A DNA stretch of 21,586 nt from positions 1 to 21,586 of IMG/VR virus record IMGVR_UViG_3300046001_006440; one strand, given 5' to 3'. The notes beneath the pieces are model-generated. The model was not told the origin of the DNA. It saw only the letters and a list, made by a program, of their open reading frames with translations, and did no database searches. This document shows positions 1 to 7,205 of this stretch, piece by piece; the stretch's first letter is position 1; each line of letters begins with the position of its first letter. Origin of the DNA: a virus. The position numbers were made by a program, and so were the translations under genes.

Positions 1-814
1 TTTGATCAGTTCCAAAAACCATATTATCTCCACTTATTGTATTAGTTACTTTAAATACGGCTTCCATTGTATATGGAGCATCGTAAATACCTAGATTGCT
101 AGCTGTCTTAGTAGTATTTATGTAATCATCGGTACCATCAAATACAATTTGAGCATTTGAGGTAAAAGACATATTTGATAAATCTAATGTTGAATTTCCT
201 ACCAATGGTAAAAGTCCTTGTGTTGCTGAACGAGTGCCTGCTACAAATTGAGTAGCATAAGCTTTCTGTTCTACTTGAAGACCATCCCACCATATTACAA
301 CTCCAGATTGAAAAGAATCAGGTCCGTCTAATCTAGCCTGTATTGCTACTACATTCCCGTCTGTAAAAGTTCTAGTATAAGTATATCTAGTCCATTCTGT
401 TGTAAGAGATATTCCTGTAGCATTAAAATCAATAATATTTCCTGAAGAATTTGCCCCAAAGTGAAAGATTGCTCCTGTAGTATTTTGATTAGCTTTTGCC
501 CATACACTTATAGTCCATGTTTGTCCTGAAGCAGCAGCTGCTATATTATTACCAGTACCACCATACGTACTTATATATGGGTCATTTCCGTTACAAACCA
601 TTTTAAGCGGAGTATTACCCACCGGCGATGGTATGGTATCTCGGGACAATGTGACTTGATTTCCTCCATTTACCCAGCCATACAAGTCAGTAGGGTATGT
701 TCCAAAGGCATTAACTGTAGGTTGTCCTTTATAGCTATTTACAGTATCTCCTGTATCATAAGCAAACACCGATCCTGATGTGACTGTTTTTCCGTATCCT
801 TGTGCTACTGCCAT
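1..814 (-). CDS. LamG/carbohydrate-binding-like fibre or adhesin protein, 3' end outside window
   Basis: This frame opens with ATG at 814 and stays open for 271 codons to the window edge, so the C-terminus is missing. The N-terminus (MAVAQGYGKTVTSGSVFAYD) and the segment GTRSATQGLLPLVGNST are shared with the next gene upstream, so the two are paralogues. Residues about 75-195 look like a beta-sandwich carbohydrate-binding module (TWTISVWAKA, WWDGLQVEQKAYATQFVAGT). A LamG/concanavalin-like fold begins near residue 215 with FDGTDDYINT. The start lies one base beyond the stop codon of the upstream gene, so it is translated from the same message. Its likely place is the phage surface as a receptor- or glycan-binding structural protein. 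That role is inferred from the fold and fibre-cluster context; the substrate is unknown. Confidence 0.8.
   Translation of the reverse strand, partial: MAVAQGYGKTVTSGSVFAYDTGDTVNSYKGQPTVNAFGTYPTDLYGWVNGGNQVTLSRDTIPSPVGNTPLKMVCNGNDPYISTYGGTGNNIAAAASGQTWTISVWAKANQNTTGAIFHFGANSSGNIIDFNATGISLTTEWTRYTYTRTFTDGNVVAIQARLDGPDSFQSGVVIWWDGLQVEQKAYATQFVAGTRSATQGLLPLVGNSTLDLSNMSFTSNAQIVFDGTDDYINTTKTASNLGIYDAPYTMEAVFKVTNTISGDNMVFGTDQ
204..235 (-). repeat. 32-bp direct repeat, copy in truncated LamG gene
   Basis: This copy is identical over 32 bp to 1348-1379. It encodes the TRSATQGLLPL segment at the junction between the carbohydrate-binding-like half and the LamG half. Confidence 0.9.
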
Positions 815-815
815 A

Positions 816-1982
816 TTAACTTAAATTAAAACGTGTTTTGTATTGTTGGTAGTTTTGCTTTACTTCCAGTGCTGTTAGTGCTCTGTCATACACTTTACTG
901 ACTGCTATTTTTCCAATCCATCTTTCTCCATCCGATACTCCGTGTGCTCCTATTCTTAAAAAATCCCAATCTGTGATATCTGTACAAGTTGCAGTTATTG
1001 TTTCGGTAACTCCATTTACACAGTAAGTAAGGTTAGTTCCATTATAGGATACAGCAACATAAGACCACTGCCCTGTAGGTACTGTTAACGAGGACACTGA
1101 GCATGGCCAAAAACCTAGTCTACCATCCGGGTATACATACAGTGCATCGTCGGATGCTAAATTACTCTGTACGATTGATTCATACCGACCTGTTGCTGTT
1201 GATCTATATACAACAGCTTCTATTGTAGGAGTATTAAGTGTTGTAGCGGGAAAATTTGTATCTATAAAATCATTCGTACCATCAAATTCTATTTGAGCAT
1301 TTGAGTCAAAAGATACATTTGTTAAATCTATTGTACTATTTCCTACTAATGGTAAAAGTCCTTGTGTTGCTGAACGAGTTCCATAAGCAAATGGAGTAGG
1401 ATGTGATTTTTTCTCCCACTGTAATCCGTTTATGTAAAGCACTCCTGCTGAGTAACTATATCCCCAGCTTGGTCCGTCTACTACAATAGCATTTGAGTAG
1501 TTTTCATTAAACTGTGTTACTGTATAATTGTAGTGCCACTGTCCATCGGCAATGATATCACTTACGTTTGCTAAGATTGTAGTACTATACGGTCTAGACC
1601 AGTCTGGGGTATAGAAGTATCCTACTCCAAATCCTGTATTACCTGCAGGTGCTGTTGTTTTGTACCAGTAACTTGTAGTCCAAACATCTCCACTATTTCC
1701 TGTCCATATTCCTCCGTAATTACTTTCCCATCCATTCCACTGATTTGAGCCTCCTGTTTTTTCAAACTTCCAGGTTTTTGCTCCCTTTACGGGGCCTCTT
1801 TCCGATGTGTTAGATACATCGGTATTTGTGCCACTTACAGTCCAAGGTGTTACTTCACTCCCGCCATTCCACTGGTAGTTAATCGTAGGTTCTCCTTTAT
1901 ACGAATTCTTAACATCACCTGTATCGTAAGCGAATACTAAATTACTTTCTCCTAATGTATTTGGTCCTCCTGCTGTTGGCAT
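816..1982 (-). CDS. LamG-domain fibre/adhesin protein (388 aa)
   Basis: A complete paralogue of the truncated gene downstream. After a short N-terminal tag with FAYDTGDVKNSYKGEPTIN, residues about 70-200 resemble a carbohydrate-binding beta-sandwich (WTTSYWYKTT, QWHYNYTV, LYINGLQWEKKSHPTPFAYGT). Residues about 230-385 carry a LamG-like jelly roll: FDGTNDFIDT, TIEAVVYRS, GQWSYVAVSYNG, LTYCVNGV, then the closing strand WIGKIAVSKVYDRALTALEV and the helix VKQNYQQYKTRF. This ending is typical of phage LamG structural proteins. The start lies one base past the previous stop, with no Shine-Dalgarno. LamG folds bind sugars or proteins, so a role in host-surface contact is likely but inferred. Confidence 0.85.
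   Translation of the reverse strand: MPTAGGPNTLGESNLVFAYDTGDVKNSYKGEPTINYQWNGGSEVTPWTVSGTNTDVSNTSERGPVKGAKTWKFEKTGGSNQWNGWESNYGGIWTGNSGDVWTTSYWYKTTAPAGNTGFGVGYFYTPDWSRPYSTTILANVSDIIADGQWHYNYTVTQFNENYSNAIVVDGPSWGYSYSAGVLYINGLQWEKKSHPTPFAYGTRSATQGLLPLVGNSTIDLTNVSFDSNAQIEFDGTNDFIDTNFPATTLNTPTIEAVVYRSTATGRYESIVQSNLASDDALYVYPDGRLGFWPCSVSSLTVPTGQWSYVAVSYNGTNLTYCVNGVTETITATCTDITDWDFLRIGAHGVSDGERWIGKIAVSKVYDRALTALEVKQNYQQYKTRFNLS
1348..1379 (-). repeat. 32-bp direct repeat, copy in 388-aa LamG gene
   Basis: The partner of 204-235, in the same codon phase within its gene, 1144 bp away. Recombination between the copies would join the first half of this gene in frame to the second half of the downstream paralogue. 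Confidence 0.9.
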
Positions 1983-1983
1983 A

Positions 1984-2682
1984 TTATATAAATCTCGATT
2001 TTAAAGCGTTGTAGTTTTGTAATACTTGAGCTGCTGTTAAAGCTGTTCCTCTATACATGGAAAGAGCTGCTATACTACCATTGTAATATCCTGCCCAGCT
2101 TCCTGCTATTCTGTCTACAGGATTATTATTTCCTGATGTAGAATTGGCAACTGATGCATCTAATACTCCGTCTACATACATATCCATGGTATAGTTTGTA
2201 TAGTTTACCCAAGTTAACATGCGCCAAGCGTTGTTATTTACTGTAGCGTTTCCTAGCTTTTGTGCCCAGTTACTATTTTGATATGTCCAGTATACTATTT
2301 TACCTGCATTGACTCCTAGCATAGAATATACCGGTCCTCCGCTTGAGTTTGATAGAATAGATCCTGCTCCTAAATCATTTACTGTAGTGGAAGTTTTTGT
2401 CCAAACACTAACAGTCCATGCAAGATTCCCATTTCCTAAACTAATGGCATAATTTCCTCCCAGTATTTCTACATAATCATTACTTCCATCAAATGTAAAA
2501 TTTGAAGAAGGAGGTGTATTGTTGAAGGTAGGGTTATTTGTTAACAAACATCCAGGTGCATTTTTAACTAAATTACTCCAAGAAGTTCCACTTCCTGGGT
2601 ATGATTTAGGTTTTACTGCATCTACATAAAATGTTAGCCCTTCTGTAACTCCCGGTATGTCTGGTCCGTACATTAGTCCCAT
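1984..2682 (-). CDS. LamG-domain phage surface protein (232 aa)
   Basis: A single LamG/concanavalin-like domain fills almost the whole protein. The opening block GLTFYVDAVKPKSYPGSGTS and FDGSNDYVEILG is the common start of phage LamG structural proteins. Core strands follow (WTVSVWTKTS, WRMLTWVNYTNYTMDMYVDG) and then the closing segment GSIAALSMYRGTALTAAQVL with the helix LQNYNALKSRF. It lacks the N-terminal tag and carbohydrate-binding-like half of its two downstream neighbours, so it is a shorter relative rather than a recent copy. It sits six bases after the 651-aa fibre gene and one base before the next LamG gene, making a compact fibre/adhesin string. The fold call is good; the target is unknown. 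Confidence 0.83.
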   Translation of the reverse strand: MGLMYGPDIPGVTEGLTFYVDAVKPKSYPGSGTSWSNLVKNAPGCLLTNNPTFNNTPPSSNFTFDGSNDYVEILGGNYAISLGNGNLAWTVSVWTKTSTTVNDLGAGSILSNSSGGPVYSMLGVNAGKIVYWTYQNSNWAQKLGNATVNNNAWRMLTWVNYTNYTMDMYVDGVLDASVANSTSGNNNPVDRIAGSWAGYYNGSIAALSMYRGTALTAAQVLQNYNALKSRFI

Positions 2683-2688
2683 AACTTC

Positions 2689-4644
2689 TTATTTATCAAA
2701 TTCTGTTACCAATTTCTCTATATCTTTTCTTTCAGCAAACACTGTATAGAAGCAGTTTATTTCATTGTCTGATCCTACCGTGATAGTAGTGTCTGTTACC
2801 GTCTCTACCCATAGGTCTTGTCTTTTACCTATTGGTGTTAGGTTTACTGTAATTGTATCTTCATGTACAAGTGCATGCCAGTGGTCTGGAAGTGTAATTG
2901 TATTGTTGTTTGTTAATTTTCCTCTTACGTAAACTGAATGTTCTGGTCCCTCTAATACTCCGTATTGAAGTTTTTTTCCTTCTTTGGTTGGGTGATCAAT
3001 GATGAACGATTTTACAGTTGCTGTAAGTGTTCCACCTATGTTGAAGGTTGCTCCATTCCAAGTTAAGTTTGAATCTGTAGTAGTTGTATTTGTACCGTTA
3101 TTGAATAATACTCGGTTAGTACCCCCTACTACATTAGTTGCTGTAGTAGCTGTTGATGCATTACCCCCAATACTTAAACTAGTAGCTGTACCTGTTAATC
3201 CTGTACCTGCTCCATTAAATAATGATGCTGAAACTAGACCTGCAGTTCTAAAAGAAGAAGCATTAAAAGCTAGCCAAGCATCATTCATTGTCCCCGCAAA
3301 ACCAGAAGTTGCAGTACCAAACCAAAATGAATTTTGACCAAGATTCAACGCACCATTAGTTCCAGTTATTCCAAAACCTGTTCCTATAGAACCTGCTCTA
3401 GTTAAACCATAATAACTATAATTTGAAGCATTAGCTGGTTCAGTAACAGCTGCTGTTCCATAAGGATCAGCTGTAGCACCATTTCCAGCTACATTAAGAG
3501 TTGTACTACTAACACCTGAAGTAGCTGTAACAGATGTAGCTGATATAATTGAGGTTGTTAAGGTATTTGTATTTGGGTTATAGGTTAATCCTGTACTATC
3601 TATTTTTACTTGTTGGGGAGTTAATGTTGATGATCCAAATACCGGATAAAAAGTTGCATTAGTTGAAGTATCATCTGCTACTATTATATTAGTAGCATTA
3701 GTTGCTGTAGTAGCAAACAGTGAACTTGAAGCATTTATAGCTACAGATGCAGATGTGGAGTATGAGGCCGTTCCGAATAAAGAGCCTGTTATACCTTGAG
3801 TTACGTTTAGTGATCCTGTTATTGAATATGAACCACTTAAACTTCTACCATGTTTCCAAACCCCTACTGAGCCTGTTTGTTGATAGGACCAAATATCTCC
3901 ATATTGGTAAGTACCTCTTTCGGCAGATGCTAAATCTCCAAAATCAATTGGTTGGGTTGGGAATACAAAAATTATTCCGCTTGCACCTGGTCCTGCCTTA
4001 ACACATACCCCTACTTGTATTACCTCAAAAGGTGATTGTGGTACTACGTTGGTAAGTACTCCTGCTGATGATGATACAAATAGTAGATCTCCGTCTACAA
4101 AACCATTTGTATTTAAACCTCTTACTAAACCTTGTGTTGTTACGTATCCGATTGAATTAGTTTCAATAGTGTGAGTTGCTAATCCTATAATTTGATTATC
4201 CCCTAATGCACTTCCCGATACTTGTTGGGATTGTGCTCTTACTATAAGTGGAACATCCCCGTGTGAACCTACAAGTCTTACGGCAGTACCATTGGTAATG
4301 GTTGTTCCTTCATTAAATACACGTACCCAACTTTCTTGTCCTACTTGAAGAGTAATGTCGGCTTCTGCGTTGTAAACAGATAAAGCTCCATCTGTATTGT
4401 CCCAAAATACTCTACCTGATTTATAGGCAGGTACTGCTGATCCAGTATTGAAATCAATATAATCAACATTGTTGATTGAACCAGAAATTTGTAAGTTTCT
4501 TGAGTATGATGCTGTTAAAGCTTGAGATGCACTTGTAGCATATGAGGCAGTTCCAAACAAAGAACCTGTTATTATGTTTGTAACTGTAAGTGAGTTTAAT
4601 GCAGCATCAGATCCACTGATGATGACTTTTTTCCATGATGGCAT
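2689..4644 (-). CDS. Large tail fibre-like protein (651 aa)
   Basis: The modular fibre-like protein starts with MPSWKKVIISGS, a tag shared with the 381-aa protein upstream. Residues 25-47 and 285-302 carry low-complexity GTASYxTSAS repeats. Residues about 60-235 form a domain I recall from other phage fibres (GRVFWDNTDGALSV, VGQESWVRVFNEGTTITNGT, GYVTTQGLVRGLNT, GDLLFVSSSAGVLTNV). Residues 300-540 are Thr/Ser/Asn-rich. Residues 545-651 form a conserved-looking C-terminal tip: KSFIIDHPTKEGKKLQYG, LEGPEHSVYVRGKL, ITLPDHWHALVHEDTITVNL. The tip ends near FAERKDIEKLVTEFD, which could act as a maturation or receptor-contact piece. It is the first gene after a candidate promoter with a 71-base leader. 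The exact fibre type cannot be fixed from sequence alone. Confidence 0.82.
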   Translation of the reverse strand: MPSWKKVIISGSDAALNSLTVTNIITGSLFGTASYATSASQALTASYSRNLQISGSINNVDYIDFNTGSAVPAYKSGRVFWDNTDGALSVYNAEADITLQVGQESWVRVFNEGTTITNGTAVRLVGSHGDVPLIVRAQSQQVSGSALGDNQIIGLATHTIETNSIGYVTTQGLVRGLNTNGFVDGDLLFVSSSAGVLTNVVPQSPFEVIQVGVCVKAGPGASGIIFVFPTQPIDFGDLASAERGTYQYGDIWSYQQTGSVGVWKHGRSLSGSYSITGSLNVTQGITGSLFGTASYSTSASVAINASSSLFATTATNATNIIVADDTSTNATFYPVFGSSTLTPQQVKIDSTGLTYNPNTNTLTTSIISATSVTATSGVSSTTLNVAGNGATADPYGTAAVTEPANASNYSYYGLTRAGSIGTGFGITGTNGALNLGQNSFWFGTATSGFAGTMNDAWLAFNASSFRTAGLVSASLFNGAGTGLTGTATSLSIGGNASTATTATNVVGGTNRVLFNNGTNTTTTDSNLTWNGATFNIGGTLTATVKSFIIDHPTKEGKKLQYGVLEGPEHSVYVRGKLTNNNTITLPDHWHALVHEDTITVNLTPIGKRQDLWVETVTDTTITVGSDNEINCFYTVFAERKDIEKLVTEFDK

Positions 4645-4657
4645 ATTTTGTCTTATT

Positions 4658-4677
4658 ACGATTGGTTACAGAATCGT
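4658..4677 (-). other. Small hairpin in the leader of the 651-aa fibre gene
   Basis: The sequence ACGATT, an 8-base loop, and AATCGT form a 6-bp stem in the 87-base gap before the 651-aa fibre gene, 13 bases before its ATG. There is no U-tract, so it is not a terminator. It could influence initiation, or be chance. Confidence 0.3.
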
Positions 4678-4715
4678 GTCTGCCCACTTCCTTCTCAGGT
4701 CTATAATATATACCG

Positions 4716-4723
4716 ATAAATAT
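4716..4723 (-). promoter_or_regulatory. Candidate late promoter motif, 651-aa fibre unit
   Basis: The coding strand reads CTCATATTTATCGGTATATA, 71 bases before the ATG of the 651-aa fibre gene, in an 87-base non-coding gap. Confidence 0.5.
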
Positions 4724-4731
4724 GAGGAGGG

Positions 4732-4953
4732 TTATTTACCTTTAATGGATTTTTCTATCTTTTTAAATTCTTCTGACATTTCAATTGTTTCAGATTGAAT
4801 AAAGTTTTCAATTTGAGAAATTTCATTGTCTAATTTATTCTGTAAAGAAGCAACGAATTGAGCGGAGTTTCCTGTTATTTGGATGATGTTAAGTGATTGT
4901 CTTATTAATTTAATTTCATCCAGATTTAAGTTTTCTAACGTGTATAACATCAT
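4732..4953 (-). CDS. Small helical protein of unknown function (73 aa)
   Basis: A short ORF in the fibre cluster, predicted almost fully helical and charged. Its core, LNLDEIKLIRQSLNIIQITG followed by LQNKLDNEISQIE, has the heptad look of a small coiled coil. The length, lack of membrane segment and position immediately after another tiny helical gene suggest a paired role, perhaps chaperone or assembly factor for the adjacent fibres. That is inference only. The ATG at 4953 is 12 bases after the stop of the 67-aa gene and is preceded by an A/T-rich leader without Shine-Dalgarno. A second Met follows directly, so the start could be one codon later. Confidence 0.65.
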   Translation of the reverse strand: MMLYTLENLNLDEIKLIRQSLNIIQITGNSAQFVASLQNKLDNEISQIENFIQSETIEMSEEFKKIEKSIKGK

Positions 4954-4965
4954 ATTTTATAAATT

Positions 4966-5169
4966 TTATTTTTTGTGTTCTAAGTACGATTGTTGAAGTT
5001 TAAGTACTGTATTGTAAACAGTTTCAACATCTGATCCTTTGAAGGAAGAGTATTTGATTGTAGATAAAAGAAGTTCTACTTCCTTTAAATTAAAATCTAT
5101 TAAGGTATTAGAAGAGTCAACCGGTAAAGGTTGACTCGTCTTATTTAACAATTTATCTATTAATGCCAT
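4966..5169 (-). CDS. Small protein of unknown function (67 aa)
   Basis: I do not recognise a named family. The N-terminal 25 residues are polar and Pro/Ser-containing. The rest (LIDFNLKEVELLLSTIKYSS, then DVETVYNTVLKLQQSYLEHK) is predicted as two helices with regular Leu/Val spacing. It lies 27 bases after the 381-aa fibre gene and 12 bases before the 73-aa gene, all in one direction, so it is probably co-transcribed with the fibres. The leader is a run of A residues (AAAAAAAAAACAAATAAG on the coding strand), typical of the other starts here. Coding is likely because it fills the only gap between two genes in the right frame and strand. Confidence 0.62.
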   Translation of the reverse strand: MALIDKLLNKTSQPLPVDSSNTLIDFNLKEVELLLSTIKYSSFKGSDVETVYNTVLKLQQSYLEHKK

Positions 5170-5196
5170 TATAACTTATTTGTTTTTTTTTTATTC

Positions 5197-6342
5197 TTAT
5201 GACCAGATAAAAATATCTTGGTTGGTAGCAATTTTAATGTTACCCATTTTTTGGTAAGCAGCAATATCTGTACTTTCTGCTACATTTAAATCCAATACTG
5301 TTGCAACGAAAGCATCTGGTGCAGCTGATGTAGCTAAACCTGATAATGAACCTGTGAATGCCCATCTAGCTTGTGCTGAATCATATAATAAAGCAAATCC
5401 TGTTCCTCCAGTAGCACTTTGTACTATAATACCACCATCATTAGCTGAAGTTGATCCAGAAGATAATAAGATGAATTTATCAGCTACGTTTAAGTTTGTA
5501 GTGTTGATAGAAGTTGTAGTACCATTAACTGTTAAATCACCAGATATAGTTTGACTACCATTTAATATTAAAGTAGATCCATCAAATGTTAAATTAACTT
5601 CACCATTTATTGTTCCACCACCATTATCAGTTAATACTCTATTATTAGCAGTATTTGTTATTGCAGGTGTAATATTAGATGCTGTTAAAGCATTTGTAGC
5701 AGTAGGAGTATTTAAAGCAAAAGAAGCAGTTAAAGCATAAGATGAACTTATTGCTGATAATGAACTTGATACCGCCATTGAAGACGTTTGAGAGTTCAAT
5801 ACAAAAGCAGTTGAATCTAAACCATCTAATTGATTAGCATTAGCTGCATATAATGAACTTGAAGCATTAATTGCAAAAGATGCACTTAATACTGTCATTG
5901 AAGACGTTTGAGAGTTCAATACAAATGCTGTCGCATGTAAACCATCTAATAAATCAGCATTTGTAGCGAATGAAGCTGTACCTGTAAAGTTAGTTGAAGT
6001 TACATTTGTTAAACCTGCTAAAGAAGTTACTGTAGAACCTAATCCTACAAATGTACTACCAATAGTTGAACCTGATCTTTGTAAACTTTCGGTTGGAATT
6101 GATGATAGACCGAATGTTAAGGTATCAGTTCCAGCATTAGCAGAAATGGTTAAACCTTGTCCTGAGCTTGAAGCAAAGGTTAAGGTTCCTGACATATCGG
6201 CTATTAAATTTGTGCCGTTATATGATGCTGTTGAGAAGGAATTGTACCCTGCAGGTACCTGTGAAGCCGAGATATACCCCGAGTCATTTACTAATTGTGA
6301 TATCGCACTTCCAGATACGACGAGTTTTTTCCAAGTTGCCAT
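5197..6342 (-). CDS. Repeat-containing tail fibre-like protein (381 aa)
   Basis: The N-terminus MATWKKLVVSGSAISQLVND matches the WKKxxxSGS tag of the 651-aa fibre. Residues 132-149 and 172-189 are near-identical 18-residue blocks (LDGLxxTAFVLNSQTSSM) with a 40-residue period. They are flanked by Ser/Ala-rich ASSSLYAAN and SSSYALTASF linkers. Residues about 235-300 hold a domain also hinted at in the 268-aa protein (NRVLTDNGGGTINGEVNLTF) followed by VNGTTTSINTTNLNVADKFI. This is a sequence style I recall from phage fibres. The C-terminus (LNVAESTDIAAYQKMGNIKI) may be a trimerising or tip piece. A candidate promoter lies 27 bases before the ATG. The structural role is well supported by composition and context; the receptor is unknown. 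Confidence 0.78.
   Translation of the reverse strand: MATWKKLVVSGSAISQLVNDSGYISASQVPAGYNSFSTASYNGTNLIADMSGTLTFASSSGQGLTISANAGTDTLTFGLSSIPTESLQRSGSTIGSTFVGLGSTVTSLAGLTNVTSTNFTGTASFATNADLLDGLHATAFVLNSQTSSMTVLSASFAINASSSLYAANANQLDGLDSTAFVLNSQTSSMAVSSSLSAISSSYALTASFALNTPTATNALTASNITPAITNTANNRVLTDNGGGTINGEVNLTFDGSTLILNGSQTISGDLTVNGTTTSINTTNLNVADKFILLSSGSTSANDGGIIVQSATGGTGFALLYDSAQARWAFTGSLSGLATSAAPDAFVATVLDLNVAESTDIAAYQKMGNIKIATNQDIFIWS
5776..5949 (-). repeat. 120-bp-period coding repeat in the 381-aa fibre
   Basis: Two blocks (5896-5949 and 5776-5829) encode LDGLxxTAFVLNSQTSSM and share an uninterrupted run of more than 25 identical bases. The spacing is 120 bp, or 40 residues, so it is a structural fibre repeat with recent DNA-level similarity. 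Confidence 0.85.
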
Positions 6343-6369
6343 GTTATATTTTTATTTTTATGTTTATTA

Positions 6370-6377
6370 ATAAATAT
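6370..6377 (-). promoter_or_regulatory. Candidate late promoter motif, 381-aa fibre unit
   Basis: The coding strand reads CATAATATTTATTAATAAAC, 27 bases before the ATG of the 381-aa fibre gene. Confidence 0.5.
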
Positions 6378-6383
6378 TATGAG

Positions 6384-7190
6384 TTAATCTATCCCTATAA
6401 AGAAATTACTTCCACTATAATATATTCCACCTCCTATAGCAGTTGGTTCACTATCATATGAAAGTAGTTGTAAAATTCCTTGATCATTTACTTTTATTCC
6501 TGAACCTGATAGATTTTTTATTAATATTAAATCACCAGATCCTGTTATTTGGAGTTTTGCTTGTGCTGATCCTGTACCCCCTATCATTAAACCCGAGCCA
6601 TCAAATCGTAGATTAGCTTCACCATTTAGTGTGTTAGTTCCTGTAGCAGTAATTACATAATTGTTAACATTATTTGTAATATCAATTGCACTACTATTGA
6701 GATTTGTAATAGAAGTTCCAAGTAAATCCTCTACCCAATATGATTTATCAGGAAATGCGGTTGAAACCGCAGTTAAATCATTTAAAGAATATACATTATC
6801 AACTGATCTAAAGAAAATACCATTTGTGTCTTCTTCAGGTAAATTGTCAGGTGGATCTTGAGTAGAATTTATATATTCTTTTAAATCAGTATCCCTAATA
6901 TCAATTGTAGCATTGTAAGCATCAGAAACACTTATAGAAGTTACTTCATAAGTTTTACCTGATGGAAGTCCAAACATAAAACCTATTTCTATATCGTATG
7001 CGGTATAGGTTTCGGGATTATTTATATTATTAGGCCACCCTGTTGATTGAGGTAGAATATTAAATTCAGCATTGTAGGTTAAGTTAGTTCCATCATATAT
7101 ACTACTAGCAGATGAGAAGGTTTCAACAACTGTAGTGGTACCAAATTTAAGATTACCTAAGATTAATATATCAGGAGACGATAATGCCAT
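6384..7190 (-). CDS. Putative fibre/structural protein (268 aa)
   Basis: No named family is recognised for the N-terminal part. Residues 1-100 contain beta-rich segments (NLTYNAEFNILPQSTGWPNN, YDIEIGFMFGLPSGKTYEVT). Residues 110-155 form a less repetitive stretch with an acidic Pro-rich turn (DPPDNLPEEDTN). Residues about 172-205 (ITNNVNNYVITATGTNTLNG, EANLRFDGSGLMIGG) match the pattern of a module in the 381-aa fibre, which places this protein in the same structural group. The C-terminal 50 residues (LQITGSGDLILIKNLSGSGI) have the ITGSGD style of phage fibre proteins. It starts 15 bases after the 328-aa gene, behind an AAAACAAAAC leader, with no promoter-like motif of its own. Confidence 0.7.
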   Translation of the reverse strand: MALSSPDILILGNLKFGTTTVVETFSSASSIYDGTNLTYNAEFNILPQSTGWPNNINNPETYTAYDIEIGFMFGLPSGKTYEVTSISVSDAYNATIDIRDTDLKEYINSTQDPPDNLPEEDTNGIFFRSVDNVYSLNDLTAVSTAFPDKSYWVEDLLGTSITNLNSSAIDITNNVNNYVITATGTNTLNGEANLRFDGSGLMIGGTGSAQAKLQITGSGDLILIKNLSGSGIKVNDQGILQLLSYDSEPTAIGGGIYYSGSNFFIGID

Positions 7191-7205
7191 TTTTATGTTT
7201 TGTTT

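Noticed and set aside
2999-3337. A 112-aa plus-strand ORF within the 651-aa fibre gene
   Set aside because: It is a Val/Pro/Leu-rich shadow of low-complexity fibre codons, antisense to a well-supported gene.
5776-5949. Regularly spaced repeats suggestive of a CRISPR array
   Set aside because: There are only two copies, they are in frame within a fibre gene, and the intervening sequence is also coding repeat.
6146-6461. Plus-strand ORFs spanning the 381-aa fibre start and the adjacent gap
   Set aside because: They overlap each other and a supported minus-strand gene, and show low-complexity translation with no family features.
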